DNA from: Serinus canaria
Taxonomy: Eukaryota; Chordata; Aves; Passeriformes; Fringillidae
Direction: 5' to 3'
Assembly (NCBI RefSeq): GCF_022539315.1
Contig: NC_066321.1
Span: 8,498,824-8,562,823, forward strand
Length of the DNA: 64,000 nucleotides
Below are positions 25,208 to 38,719 of the stretch, piece by piece. A model generated the notes under the pieces. The model saw only the letters and a program-made list of their open reading frames with translations. It was not told where the DNA came from and ran no database searches. How positions within the stretch are numbered: the first letter of the stretch is position 1; every line of letters begins with the position of its first letter. Position numbers and translations under genes: made by a program.

Positions 25208-28200
25208 ACTACATGGGCTGTTTCATGCTCTTGTGGGAAAATTCAGAAATTCAGTCTAAAAAGAAACAACAACTCTCTGCCAGTTAAAGTGAGGGGGATA
25301 TTTTAACAACAGACTTTGCTGTTTCATTCGTTGCCCTTCACATATATTGCAAAATATGACCTCCAGTTTCCACGGTATTGTGCCAGTGACTTTCCAGTGG
25401 CCATCCTAGATCTTCCTCACAGCAGTAACTAGCCACAGGAGCAGTTTTACTGAAGGCATAGGAGTGCCTGCCCATCACAGAGGTTTGGGGCTCAGGATCA
25501 GCCCCAGGACAGTGAGTAGTCTGTCCGAGAACAAATGAGGGAATTTAGCAAAATGTATAAGTCCTTCCCATGCTACCTACTGAAACAAGCAGATCTATAG
25601 TCAATTTATTGAGCATAAATTACTGCCAACCTTCGCTAGAATAATTTATACTCCTGAGCCACTTCAGACAGGAAGGCAATAGGGAACTGTCAGGATACAT
25701 GAAGTTTTATATAGAGATGAACGAATAGCTCATTATTCAAAGTCAAATGATATTCATATTTAGGGGTCAGAGAATTTGGGAAATGTTTAGACCCTCACCT
25801 GAGATTGAAGTATGAATCCTCTTTCCCCATAAGGTCTTCTCAAAATAAGTGCTGGCTTTTCCAATCCTATTGCCTTACCAGAATAGTTAACCCAGGCAAC
25901 AGTTGGGTGGGGAGAATTAATAAGAGTAAAGAAGCAGGGAAATTAACAGAGGGACTCAGTCAGCAAAGGATTAAGGAAATGAGTAAAAGTAAAGGGAAAG
26001 AGAATTGAAAAATATACAGAGATGAGAGGGAAAAAAAGGGTGGGAAAGAAGAGAAATAAACAGACACTCAAAAATAAAATTATATCACAGTGTTATTTCT
26101 CAGAATGAAATTGTTCATTTTTTGGTTGTGCTTGATTATTTGAAAATGTTTGCACAATGCAATACAAAAGGCAGAATATTTTCCTCTGTGCTGCTCTGTT
26201 TATCGGCCTAAGATGCTCAGGCTTTACGAAGTAGAATGACATTTTTGCCATCCTTTTCCTGTTTATTTTAAGGTAATAAAGGTTATCATCTCAGCCAGAA
26301 ACAAATCAGTTTCCTTTTTTAACTAGATAAATCCAGCTTTACTTTAAATCAATTAAATCCCGGATCTCCACTGGAGTGGAGAACTTGCAGTAGAAAGAGA
26401 ACCTGTTCCTGTGTTTTAAGCTCTGGCTTTTCAAACTGACACAGGTTTTGTAGAGCATTGCTTGCCCTTTAAGACTGAGTTTCAATAGAAAGAGCCTGGC
26501 TGTTTTTTCAGCCCTTTCCCACCCCATCACAGTGGCATTTGGGGCACTGTGCAAACTCTCAACCTGCACAACTCTCAGCTCACCCAAAGCCAGGGGGAAG
26601 CAAGAGGGACGGAGCTTTGCAAGTGACGGGAAAAATGTCAGAAAGCAAGGCTTGATTTTCTCTATAGTATCTCCATTAATTCTGAGGAAATTCTCATGCT
26701 CAGTGACCTTGAGTGGCACAGTCACAGAGAAAGTTCAGGGTAGGTTTCACTTCAAATTTCCCTGGTGCTGCTAATTCCCCAATCAGCCATTAGGTTAGTT
26801 TACTAAGTCATCTGTACTCACCTACAGCTCCTTCACTTCATTACTCCCCGGCCAGAATCTCTTCCGAAGGCTCCTCTGACAGATTTATATTCTGAGCATC
26901 AGACAGGAATGTGGTTCTCTGTTTTCCCTTTACCTATACTACATAAACATGTCCTCTCAGGGCTTGCAGAGGATCCCAGGCTGGGCAGCACAGACACCTA
27001 CAGAAAACTCCTGAGCTCCCTGTGACTCCTGCAGGCTGCTCAGGGGCTCGGATCAAGTCTCACCTCCATTCTGGGACCCATTGCTTGGCTGCAAGGGCTG
27101 TGGTCAAGGGAAGCCATCAAAGACAGGGAAACATTTCAGAGGCATGTTATGCTCATTAAGACTGTGAAAGTTTGCTACAATGCACCATCAGTGTAACTAG
27201 GTGGAGTCTCCACAGCTTTTTGGATAATTTAATTTTGTTCTGCAAATCAATGGGAATTTTTTGGGGGTCATGTTTTAGAAACTACTTTCTTATATCACAC
27301 AGGAGCGACTGCAACCCAAAACCCAACCTTCCAACTCTGTTCAGGCAATAGTGGCTTTCCAAAGCCAACCTCTTACCCATTTTCCCCCAAGAAGGTAGTG
27401 CATATGAAAGTGTTGCTAAGGATTAGAGTTCTTCCTTTCATAGAACAGTCCTCCTGTCTCTTGAGAACTTCAGCCATGAGAATTTGTATTAAATGAAACT
27501 AATTAGCTAAAGGTTGCATCAAAACTCTCACAAAGACCCACTGAGATCAAATTCCTTTCCTGCTAGTTATCTCCCCCGCAGATCCCCAAACAACAGAAGG
27601 CATTGTAGAGACAATTGTAGAGATGCAGGTATGAGACCAGCACAAGCGATGAGGGATGTTTCAGTGGTACAAGCATTAGAAGAAAAAGGAAGGAAAAAAA
27701 GGCATACTTCTCAGCCATTTTCTGAAAAAAAACTCCAACATGTCACTGCAAAACTCTTAATATTGTGTTGAGGCTCCACAGTCCTGCAAAGAGCTGAAAA
27801 TGGCACAGTCTTCACCTTGAGCTTTGTCCAGCCACATTGCTCTCATGTTTAATACATTATTTTCCTGGCAGCATTATTATGATCCAAAAGTGCCTTTAAG
27901 AGATGTAAAATTCAGACGAAGTGGCTTCACCTGATGATTTTGCTCTCCCAGATACTCCCAGAAGAGAGGCACAAGCACCAGTTTACAGACAGTTTGCCCT
28001 TGCTCTGCACAGGGGAAAAGGTGCTGCCCACAGGTGTGTAGCACCAGGAAGGGAACCAGGCACAACACCAAGCTCTGGTTTGGAGGAGAGGCTGCTAAGG
28101 GCTGCACAGAAATTCCAATTCCTGTTTCACTGTGTGTAAGCAGGCACAAGGCTATTGATAGTGTCAGCTCCTTGGCTTGTCTCAAACCAGCTAACCAGCC

Positions 28201-29844
28201 TGCAGGTCAGAGCACAGGGAATGGTGGTGTGTTACCCCAGGCATTCTCTGTGATGGATGGAAATTTTACTTGTAGGCTCCTGAAGTATTTAGTCAAGAAA
28301 ATAAACCTGCAACACACACATATTGACCTGAAGAATTCTTACTCAGCTACTCCAATATAATATATTTCTTATTTCATTTACATAATCTCAAAGAGTGAAG
28401 CACCTTAGAAATACTTTCTTCATGCACAGATTGATGCCAAGAGTAATAACTGGAAGATCATAGCATACTCTACAGGAAGGATTTTATCTTCTAAGACCAA
28501 AGATGGAGAATTTTTGGTTGCAAATCCTTAAAGAAAATTAGAGAGTAAAAGAGACGAAGAAATGGGAGGATTTCTGTGTATTAAGCATTAAAAACTGGGT
28601 TTGTTAGCTTGCTATTTTGAAGAAATATAGGTAAGCAAGGCAAGATAAATCACAGCAATTTGAAATGTCATTTGGCTCTCCTTTAGCGTTTGAATTTCTT
28701 CCATATTACAATAGATCTTCTCTCCTTGTGCCAGCTAAATTGAATTCCTCTTTTTGGGCTGTTTCTTTGAAGGGCTTTGGATGAAATGTCTCATGCAGTT
28801 CAGTTTGGAAGCTTCCCAAATCAAAACCCCAAGCCCAACATTTGTTTCAGTTGTGGGGAATGGGAATTCAGATTGTTTTTTACCTGTTCATGAGACATCT
28901 GCTTTCACTATTTGGCATAGCGTGGGGCTGGGGTTAGTGGGGGGAGGCAGGCTGATTAGCCTCAGAGGATTTATTACATTGGATACATTGAAGGGCTGGT
29001 TTTGCCTCCCCTGCTCTCATTCGTTCACAGCCCATACATTGAGATATGCAGCAAAAATTTTTTAAACCATTTAGATTTAATTATCATCTCTTATTTAGCA
29101 TTGAATTGAAATATCAAGAATAACTGGCTGGTACCTGCTGGTTTTGGAAGTTTTGCCCAGATTAAACTTCAGGACTAGGCAATGGCAGTCACAGAATGGG
29201 AAGTTGATTTACAAACTGCCTTTAAATCCAGTGACATAGGCTAAAGTGCACTGAATATTCACAAGCTCTATATTAGCAGCCTCTACTATTTTGTGCTCCC
29301 CATGGCTCTGGCTCAGCTGAGGAACACCCAGAGTGATCCCAGATTTTAAAGTCCGGATGATCCTGAACAGAGCAAATTTCAAATGAAACCAGAATGCTTT
29401 CACATGCCTCCTATACACAGTTAACACTTGACTACATATGCTAAAATTTGTGGAGGTTTTTGATATGTGAAGTTTTATACCAATTGGAGTGTGAATTAAA
29501 CCATTGGTAGACCATGATATTTTGTTGGAAATATTTCTAAGTAAAGCATATTTGAGGATGATGTCATATCTGTTTCAAGGGGCAAAGAAACTAAAATGTG
29601 CTGTGAAAAACAGCCAGAGCTCGTCAGATGTGGAGTTTGGCCATAAGAAAGTCTGGTCAGAAACCATCTGATGACACACAGTTACAGCAGAAATGATGAT
29701 GTTTAATTGAAATTGTGAAGTTCACAGTGCCTGTTAGGTCCAAACAAATATTGCCCAAATCAAGGCAAAATTTTTCTCAGAGTCCATGCCCTGGTCACCA
29801 GCAGAATTTATTTTTTTTTAATAACCTTTTTTTTCTTTTAACAG

Positions 29845-29881
29845 GTCCAGGACCCAAGAAATGCTAAGGACTTCACCTAGA
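29845..29881 (+). other. Candidate small exon (splice-site pattern only)
   Basis: A strong acceptor-like pattern precedes this interval: a long T-rich tract (29820-29840) ending in 'tttaacag'. A perfect GTAAGT donor hexamer follows at 29882. An alternative donor, CAG/GTAGG, follows at 29935/29936, which would give a 91-base exon. The enclosed sequence has no sustained open frame in an identifiable protein, so if it is real it is more likely part of a non-coding RNA or UTR. Random splice-like pairs are common in AT-rich DNA, and RNA evidence would be needed. Confidence 0.15.
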
Positions 29882-32800
29882 GTAAGTTTTTCTTCCAGCT
29901 TTACTGCCAAACCTGGACACAGGACCTGGTCACAGGTAGGATCCAGGCTGGAACCTGATGCTGCTTGGTCCAGGTGACATTAGTGTCACTTTTTGCTGAA
30001 CATCTGAAGGACGCAGGGAGACTGGGCTCTTTGGAAATACAAGGATTTGAGCTTCTGAAATTACATTTTAGAAGCCTTTTTCCAAGCTGAGGATTTTTAC
30101 TTTGGTCTAATTCAGGATGAATCCAGACTGTGGAAGAAAATAGTGAAACCTTTCAGGTCCAGTTGTGCTTAATATTCTCCCTGCAAAGGTTTTCCTGTAA
30201 ATAAGCACACATGTGCACCCCCAGACATATACACACACCAAAATGTTCTTCCCAAGCTGTGTTTTAACATCAGCATGTTATTTGCTCTATTACCCTTCTG
30301 GGTGGCCAATAAAATATCAAACAGCAATTCAAGAAGGCAAGAGATAACTACTACAGTGAGCTTTCTGAAAGCAGAGGCCAGGGTAAGCAGGCAGATTTAT
30401 ACATTTCAATTTGAGGCAAAAGTGAAATAATAGCAAACAATAACTGGTTGGGGTTTTTTTCCCAAGCAACAACGGCAGAGAATTTACTTAAGGTATGCAA
30501 TAGCCATCTTGATTTTAAGATGAGGGCTTGGATTCTCACCTGGTGAATATCAGCCCAGATCCATCACTCAGAGCACAGATTGCTAAATCATGAATGTTAT
30601 GCCTCAAGCAGAAGGCACTTGGCCAGCTCCTTCCCTGTGTTAATGATTTTTGTACATTGTGCAGATTTACATCAGCCAAAGATCTGGCTGAATGCCTCTT
30701 ATTTTTGCTGAGACTGTAAATACAGTCCTGGTCTCTATATTCTGCAGAAATTTTCACAACTGTAATCATTAAAACCCTGCCTGGCCTTAATCTCTTTTCC
30801 CAATCTTTTAGTCCCATTCCCTCCCTTTACAGAACAGATAACAGATTTATTGTTGTCAATCCCTCTGTGGTTAAGCTGACATATTGGTGGTACATGCAAA
30901 AGTTGGTAGACTACTAGAATGCCTCATCAATACATTTTCATTTCTGGGAAAAGATGAAAGAATAATTAAGAGATTCCATTACCTGAAAGTAAAGTGCTTT
31001 TCTAAGGAATGCATCTTGCCATTCTGATAGAGTGGCATTTTTAGTTCAATAGCATCACAAATGGAGAACAGAGATGGAGAGGGAGATGAAGACATGCCCT
31101 GTGTGGTAAAAGAAATGCTGCCATGCAGTAAATGAAGAGGAAAAGCACAGCATGATATAGAAGAGGAGGAAACTGGGGCTTATAAAACTGCTGGTAATCT
31201 TATACTGACAGAGGGAGGGGAGAAAAATGGGGCTTGAATAACCAGGGAAGGTTTTAGTTAATGGGAATAATATCTATCTCCGGCTTCAGAGTTTAAAGAT
31301 TCAAAATCTGGATTTAAAGATGAATTTTTGTATTTAATCTAGCCCTTTAAAACAAAACTAAAACAAAAGATTAATTTCATGCAGCCTAGTCCTTGTGAGA
31401 GAAAAGACAGCTATAAAAGATGTAAGTTCAGAACCCAGTGAGGACAGTTTTTGTGTCGATTTACAGGTCAAGATGAATCCTAGGGTTTTGTATTGTCTTT
31501 ATTTGGACTTGCTGAAAGTTGTTCCTAGGAAATGGATTATCTTTATTAGGGCTTTTTATACTAATGCTAGCAAGAAACACACCTTTTGTGCTCTAAATGG
31601 AGAATTCAATTCTCATTAAAGCCAGAGGAATTAAATGTCTCTGAAAAAACCCACAGTTTTGCACAATCAAAAAGTGTTTCACTTTGAACAAATGCTTCCA
31701 AATTCGAGTTTTTAAAGCAGCTTTACTTGTAAGCATATTAAAGGAAATTTCAAAAGAAAAAAAAATCATTTTGATTTCAAGCATTCTGGTTTTAAAATGA
31801 TGAAATAAAGCATTACAGCATTTTCAACATCATGGTTTTGTTCCAGACAATTTGGCAGAGCTACAATGAATTTAGAAAGCACTTCAGTATTGCTAAAACT
31901 GCATTTTTTTTCAAAGAAAACAAAAACCAGCCAGAGCTAATGTGAACCCTTTGTTATGAATTAAATGAATCTGTGTTGTTTTGAGCAAGTTCACTTTTAC
32001 CCTATTAATCTGGGTAGAGATTTAGTTTAATTTCAAACCACCTAACACAACACAACTTTGTAAGCAAAATCTTGTGTGCATGTTCATTAACATTTTCGAC
32101 TCTAGGGCTTTAAGTCAGAGTGAACTGAAACCTTTTTTCTCTCAACTGCAAAAAGAAAGAGTATAATAAATCACAAATCCATTGTGGAACAATATGGCAA
32201 TATGCTTTCATGTATTTAACTGAGACAGAGTTTGCTTTTCCACTTCTGTAGGAGCTAATGGTTGATTTAATCCAATGTTGCAATCATCAGACCTTCACTC
32301 AGATTTTGTTTTAGCAATGTGCCTCTGATAAATAAACTTCCAGACTGAGCATTCCAATCTAACAGGGGCTGCTACTTGGGATGTGCTAAACAGTGGCAAA
32401 ACTGTTTCATTCAGGGAAATGTAATAACAGTGGACAACATTTTGGTTTTCATCAAGGAGTTTAAAGATGTAAGTTTCTGGTTTATCTTTAAACATACATG
32501 GAATCTGTCTGTGGCACTTTTTCGGTTGCATTTCATCTCCTTTTAGAAACACCCTAAAATGCTTTATAAATATTGAGAGGTTTGGTGGGTTTTTTATTAA
32601 TTCTTTAATTAAGTTTCCAAATTTTTTTTCTTTGAGCATGTAGAATCTTATTTTGTGCATTTTTTTCCTCTGACTTCAGAGTTATGAATGTTGTCTTTTT
32701 TTTTCCTATTCATTAGTAATAGATTGTTTTCTTCACCTGAAACCAGGCACTCTCTTGTGTTGTGCAGTCATTAAAGGCAGGAGAAGTTCCTGTCTCAGAA

Positions 32801-34327
32801 AGATTAAAAACTGAAGTGATATTCTCTAACCAGCAGTCTCAGAATTATGGAAACATTCTCACAAAAACAGAGTTTATTCTTTTATACAAAATATCATATA
32901 ATTAGCATATTTTCTAACTAGCCTTTTTGTCAGATCCCAGTTCAGAGGCTATTGTCCTCTATACCCCTTTCTTCATGCCTAGGAAAGCACATGAGGAGGA
33001 GTAAGCAATAAATCCTCCTCATTTAAGGAGCAGCTTCATGAGACACATAGTAAGGCATGTGCTGCAAAGCTCAACAAAAGCTAATCAAGCCAGCTTGTCA
33101 AATTTTCTGCTCTTAGCCTATGCTGTCATTTTCCACACATGCAACTCCAACTGCAGTCACGTGAAGAGTTCATATTAACCAAAAAACAACAATAAAGAGC
33201 CCTAAGGAATTGTACAACCCACAAAAAAATTGCAAAAGCTCACAGAAAAATTACATCTGCCCTATGTGTTAGATGCAACCTTCTCCACCCTGACAAGAAA
33301 AACTCAAAGGCCTTGTTTTGCTTTCTGCTGAACCTCAGTGTATTTTCTAACTGCTCAGGGGGAGTAGTAGCTTCCTTTTGTCCCATTTCTCTGCCATATA
33401 TACAACATATTTGTGCATCTTATTAATACACTGAAAATGGCTTGAAATCTCCCATTCTAGAAAGATAAGGGGAAAAGTTGTTCAGAGGATCTGAGTGCAG
33501 AAATTGAGCAATAATTTATTTGGATTATGGTTTTACAGAGCAGAAATAACATTGTTGACTAAACTGTGATGATAACACTCAGTGCCTCAACCCTGCAACC
33601 AAATTTCTGGAGATAAATACTCTCAGTTTAGAAGAGTGGGCAATGAGAAGTTCTCTATAGGCTGAGGACAATGTCCTTGGAGGCTGGTGTAGATCCTTTG
33701 GATATCGGGAGGTAGCTGGGTACATTTTGGGAATCTCTCCAGGCTTCCATCTTGCAGAAGCAGAGCGTTGGAGAATTTCCTCCCACCAACATGCTTTGAG
33801 GCTGTTTACTGCAGATTCACATTTTGTTCCCAGAGCAGTAAAAATTAGTTTGGCCACTGGCTTTTCACAGCAAGTGGGGTTAAACATAAATCTGCCTTGG
33901 GCTGCAGGAAGGGGGGGACAAAACCCCACCACTGTGGTGCCTGTAAGTAACAGATATTCCCCTGTATTCCTCTCCACCACTGAGTGACAGCAGCTGGAAT
34001 TTATGAAGCACGGTTGTGCTTTGCACTTTCCCTGTTTTTACATTCAGGAGAGAGAGAAAATGTCTCTGCTTTGTTCAGTTTGTCAGGCTGCTTCCTCCTT
34101 TGTGCCCAAATATGTGCTGTGCCTTACAAAAGGTCCCTTCTTAAATTACATCCCAAAAGGTGAATGGGATATGTGCTAAAGTCATTTTGCCTTCAAACAG
34201 TAAGCCACACCTGTATGGGATATGTGACCTTCTGATAAAGAAAAATGACCAAAACTGACTGTGCAATTCCCACCTGAGTTGCTGCACTCAGGAATTTAAG
34301 ATGGCTCTTTACTGCACTTGCACAGGC

Positions 34328-34555
34328 CGAGCCCTTTCGCGTGCTGGAGCGTAAAGTAGGTTTCATTCTGATGGTCATTGCAGTGGGTGATATGACTGAA
34401 ATTGGACACAAAGTCAAAAAAATGAATTTTGTGTTTTCACTGCATATCTGTCTACACCTGTAGGAGAAGTGCCTGAAGCTCCTTTTCCCCTCCTGGAGGC
34501 CATTCCTCCTCGCTGAGCGCAGCGCACGCACACACGCATGCGCGCACACACACGT
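34328..34555. promoter_or_regulatory. Small CpG cluster of unknown role
   Basis: Twelve CpG dinucleotides fall within about 230 bases, grouped at 34328-34351 and 34511-34554, in a window where CpG is otherwise scarce. The second group is part of an alternating purine-pyrimidine tract. The interval is short for a classical CpG island, and no TATA box, recognised first exon or splice donor is obvious beside it. It could be a weak CpG-rich regulatory element or simply a repeat that happens to contain CpG. Confidence 0.3.
34522..34555. repeat. Perfect 34-bp alternating purine-pyrimidine tract
   Basis: From G at 34522 to T at 34555 every step alternates purine and pyrimidine without exception, mixing GC and AC/GT steps with a central GCATGC. 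Such CG/CA tracts are the classic sequences able to adopt left-handed Z-DNA under supercoiling. It behaves as a degenerate CA/CG microsatellite and is the only tract of its kind I noticed in the window. Confidence 0.9.
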
Positions 34556-37500
34556 TTCTACCACTGCAAATGACTGAAAGCCATCAGGCTTTCATGATGG
34601 GAAGGGGAGGAGAGAAGGGAATCCATAGCTCAGCAGTATTATTTCCCCCACTTCCTTGCAAAACCTCTCTCACTGGAGTTTCATAGGCTCTCTTCTCCAA
34701 ATTATTTATGGGAGAGGGGCAACCCACTCGACGCTGTATGTGCCATTATCCCCAGCTATTATCCAACAAGTAGTTAATGTTGTTTGAAGCAAGCATGATT
34801 CCTTCTGAGCTCCTCTGTGGCTGCTACTGCATGCCTAGGGCCTGGTTGTACTCCCTTAAAGTCGATGCTAAAACTTCCCAGCCTCACAAGGTGGTTGTGA
34901 GGATAAGTTCATTAACGTTTGCAAGGCCCCCAGATATCATAGTGCTGGGAGTAATATAAGTATCTAGATAGCTAGTTCTCAAAGACAGCATCTCTGAGGG
35001 TCAGATTCTGCACTAGAAATTCCCTTATGCCCATCAATTAACATTTGCTCTTGAATATGTATGTATCATGATGTTTTCCTATTATACATATTTAATTATG
35101 ACTTATTCTCCAACAGCTATATAGGATATGGAAAGAAACACCACAGAAGCTGGAGTTTTTTCAGACTACCTCAAGAAAAATAGGTTCTGAAAATCTGGAA
35201 GAGTCTAGGGGTTTTATTTTTGTCTGAATAGCTCCATCTGAGTTGCCATTTCTCCATAGCAAAGTGTAAGTTGTCCCCATTGTGACATGCTCATGACTGT
35301 AAATGTTTAAATATCCCTTATTGCCTTATGGTTTCCATTATAATTTATTTCTGTCGCAAGCAGAAAGATGTCTGGGTCATCCTTTCAGCCAGGATGAAAC
35401 ACATAAAATGGCAAACCAGAAGAACAGTAGTATTCAAGAGAAGTTTGCCGAGGGGCAAATGTTGGGCAATCTTTTGACTGAACTGGAAAGTCTTGAGTCC
35501 ATTTGAATTCTTAAAACCTTTTCTCACCTTTTTTCAATACAGTGGGTCAAATTCACTGCTGATGAAATTCCTTTGGCTCTGTTGTCAGTACCAAAATCAT
35601 AAATCAGTGTTATAGTCAAGTCAGATCAGTGATAGAATGCTTAAGCATGTCCTTCAATTGAAACATAGAAATGGAAGTCACCAGAAACAATTGTATGCAT
35701 AAAATTAAATACACACTTAAATTTATTTCATTGGATTGATGTTTTAATCTGGTTTTATGACTTTAGTAGCGAAACAGAATCATTTTCCTAAATTAAAATT
35801 AAATAGAATTGTTGAGAGTGCAAATTATTGCCAGATACAGTATCTGTAACTGGCATGAGGAACACACATACAATGCAGTTGGCTGTAAAGACTCAACCTC
35901 TTAATTAATTTTCCTGAGGCTTAGCCTTTCATTTAAAATACAGCTGTTCCAGTTCCAGGGAAAAAAAAAATAAAAACCACCCTTGGAGACATGGCCCAAA
36001 CGCAACCAGCTCAGCAATGTTGGTTTGAATTGCAGAGAGCCTGAAACCACATCCATGACACATGAATTTCTCTACCAAGTGTATCCTGAAGCCAACGAGC
36101 ATCACGCTGTTTCAAACAGAGACATTGCTAGCTAATTTGTCATTTATTACAGCATTAAGAAATGCCATCAGATTTTGAAGATCTCATCATTTTCCAAGAC
36201 CAGATGGGGCATCTGCTGGAGGGCAGTGCAGGAAGAGTCAAACTCAAGGCAGAAGGTGAAGAGGGAGACATTAAGTTGGAGATGTTGAGCAGCTCATTAT
36301 TGCTTTTTAGCCTGCCGTAACTCCCTGCTTTGTGCCTTCTGTTTGGGCTCCAAGTTCTTACTGAGAAGGACTTGTACAACACATGGCAAAACATCCCTCA
36401 CTGCGCCTGGAAGCCCCAAATCTAATAGCAACAATAAATAAAAGTAAGACTCTATTCTCCCAAGGGAATGGGCTTTGCTCTAAAAAGCTTAGAAACCACC
36501 CCATTTCAGCAAACACATAAATCTCCATTGTAAAAACATTATGTCCATTTATATTTTTTAAATGAATTCATTCCATTTGATCACTTTCCTTTCAAATAGT
36601 TTGGCTGTTAATTGGATACAGGCAGGACACACAGTCAGAGCACTCCAACTTCCCTGTTGGTTCCACATTTCCAAGCAGATATTTTGAGAGACAGGCATTG
36701 TCTGTTAAATGGGAGTTGTGAAACACAACTACACTGGGCACTTTTAAAACTTTTCAGTTGCCTTAGGTAACTAGGCAATTTTCTGTCGCTTTTTTTTTTT
36801 TCCATATTCCCTAGGTATTTGCTGCACTGCATGCCAGGGAAGAAAGCCCTGGAGGGAATATTAAGGTCAGGACGAGATGGAACTAACAATATACAGAATA
36901 TTTCTGCTGCACATAGCCATCAGTGCAGGGTTTGCCCTCAGCTTCCCTGGTGTGCCTTAGTTACCATTGCTTCAGTATTCCCTGGGTATCTCTTATGAAA
37001 ATCCCCTCTCTGCTGTGGGGAGGGGAAGAGCAGAATAGAAAACAGAATAACAATGGGAGGAGAGGAACAGAAACTAAACAGTTATTCATGAAATTGTGCT
37101 CATAAATAGGGAAAACAGTTCCCTGAGCCATGCTGCACCCTATAGTGTGTGTGCTCTCATGGCCATACAACCCCTACGGCCAGAGGATGTCCAACACTCA
37201 CCCAAACCACAGCTTCAAGCAGCTGCAGGACTGACCTGGAAAATGCACTTTACAGTGGGTTTCGCTGGGCAGTGTGAGCTGTCCCACCTCTGCCCAGCCC
37301 CTCCAGCTGTGCCAGCTCCTCAGGTTGCTGTTCAGTGGGCTTTGTGCAGCTCATCAGCTCAATGTGATCCTCATGTAATGCCTTATAGCTTTCATATGGT
37401 GTGAATGTTTTTGCACCAGTTGAAGGGAACTGTAAGTGCTATTGTCAGTTTGGTGTAAGGGTTCCTGTAGGTTTGACTGTAGTAACTCTGCTTCTTGTTT

Positions 37501-38699
37501 CAATAGCCCAGCACAGTAGGGACAGCATTCTGCCATAACACAATAAAAGATTTTTCAGGCAGGGCTGACACACTCTGAAAAGCAGAACAGATAGTGCAGT
37601 CTCATCCTGATGAAATTAGCAGGGGAGAAATATGAAATCTCCACCTTCCATTACACACATTCATGGACATTTGGAATCTGATCTGAGTATGAATCTGAAT
37701 AATTTTTTTCTCTCCTCTCATCTTACAGCATGTATATTTATTGTATAAAGCATAGTGTTTTCTAAGATAAAACAAGTGTTGTATTAGGAAGCAAGGAATA
37801 CAATAAACCTTTAACTCCCAGGTCAATAATCATATAACAAAAGGACTTGATGAAGTGCCCTCTATACCTTTTTTTAATATGTCAGCAGGAATAAAAACTG
37901 CTTTACTTTTTACCTCAGCTTCACTACTTTAACCCAAGCTGATGGCAAGAAGCCTAGAAAATATTGCTAGCAGCCTGTTCTCTTATGACACCCACCCTTC
38001 ATCTGGATGTAATATCTCAATATTGCTCCAGAAGATTGGATTTTATTTAGTCTTTTAGCATGATGTGAAAAAATGAACCAAATTCTTCGATGGCAGGGGC
38101 TTTGTCAATTAAAGGAGTCTAGTTTACTGGGAGCCAGCTGAACAGCTGACTTTATCATATGCAGGAGATTAATGAATGCTACTGCTAGTCAAGAGAAACA
38201 AGAGGTCATCCAAAGACTACTTTGTTTGCTCTCTTGGTACTTTTAAAAAATGTTTCTTTAAATTCTTTTAAGGCAGGCCTGTTCAGTGCTATAAGGAACA
38301 CAAGGAACACACTTGCCAGTTAATCTGTGATACACACCAGCATCAAAGATCTCTCCTAGTTCTCAGGTTTGCATCCAAAGATGCTGGAGAGGGCTGTATT
38401 TTTTTAACATAACTCCTACTAGGAGAGCAGAGAATGGGAGATGTTTTCTGCACCTTTCCACTGCCCCTTATTACTAGTCACACCAAACATTTTTGTGGTT
38501 TGGCACCTGGCTTTATGCTGAAGAACTTTCAAATTAAGTACTTAGACCAAGGTTTTGAATGAGGGTCACTTACTGCACCAAACTAGTGTGAAAATCCTCT
38601 GTTTGGCTTTTCTCATACTAAGAGTTTCTAAAAGTCTCAAATTAATTTTCCACCTTAGTGAAAACAAGAGCTGGAACCTTTACTATTTCAGCAAAATAC

Positions 38700-38719
38700 T
38701 TTTTTTTTTTTTTTTTTTT
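38700..38719. repeat. Poly-T tract (20 nt), possible minus-strand A-tail
   Basis: Twenty T residues directly border a GC-richer block on their right (38721 to about 38870). Seen from the minus strand this looks like a sequence ending in a poly-A tail, which would suggest a retroposed copy. I find no AATAAA signal before the tail and no target-site duplication, so this remains a simple tract with a suggestive context. Confidence 0.85.

Larger units (their letters stand above)
23703..34320. other. Non-coding stretch with no recognisable gene
   Basis: Open frames stay below about 130 codons and none matches a family I recognise. The stretch includes a long A-rich low-complexity tract (25143-25207), a candidate non-coding exon (29845-29881) and a G-run cluster at 28924-28944. 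The frame at 32295-32660 (minus, 121 codons) is lysine-rich and AT-driven and shows no domain. Nothing else can be supported. Confidence 0.65.

Noticed and set aside
33579..33980. 133-codon minus-strand open frame
   Set aside because: No domain or family recognised. It overlaps an open frame on the other strand, and its length is within chance expectation for a window this size.
34193..34564. 123-codon minus-strand open frame starting in the CA/CG tract
   Set aside because: Its start and N-terminal part lie within the alternating repeat, and the remainder has no recognisable domain.
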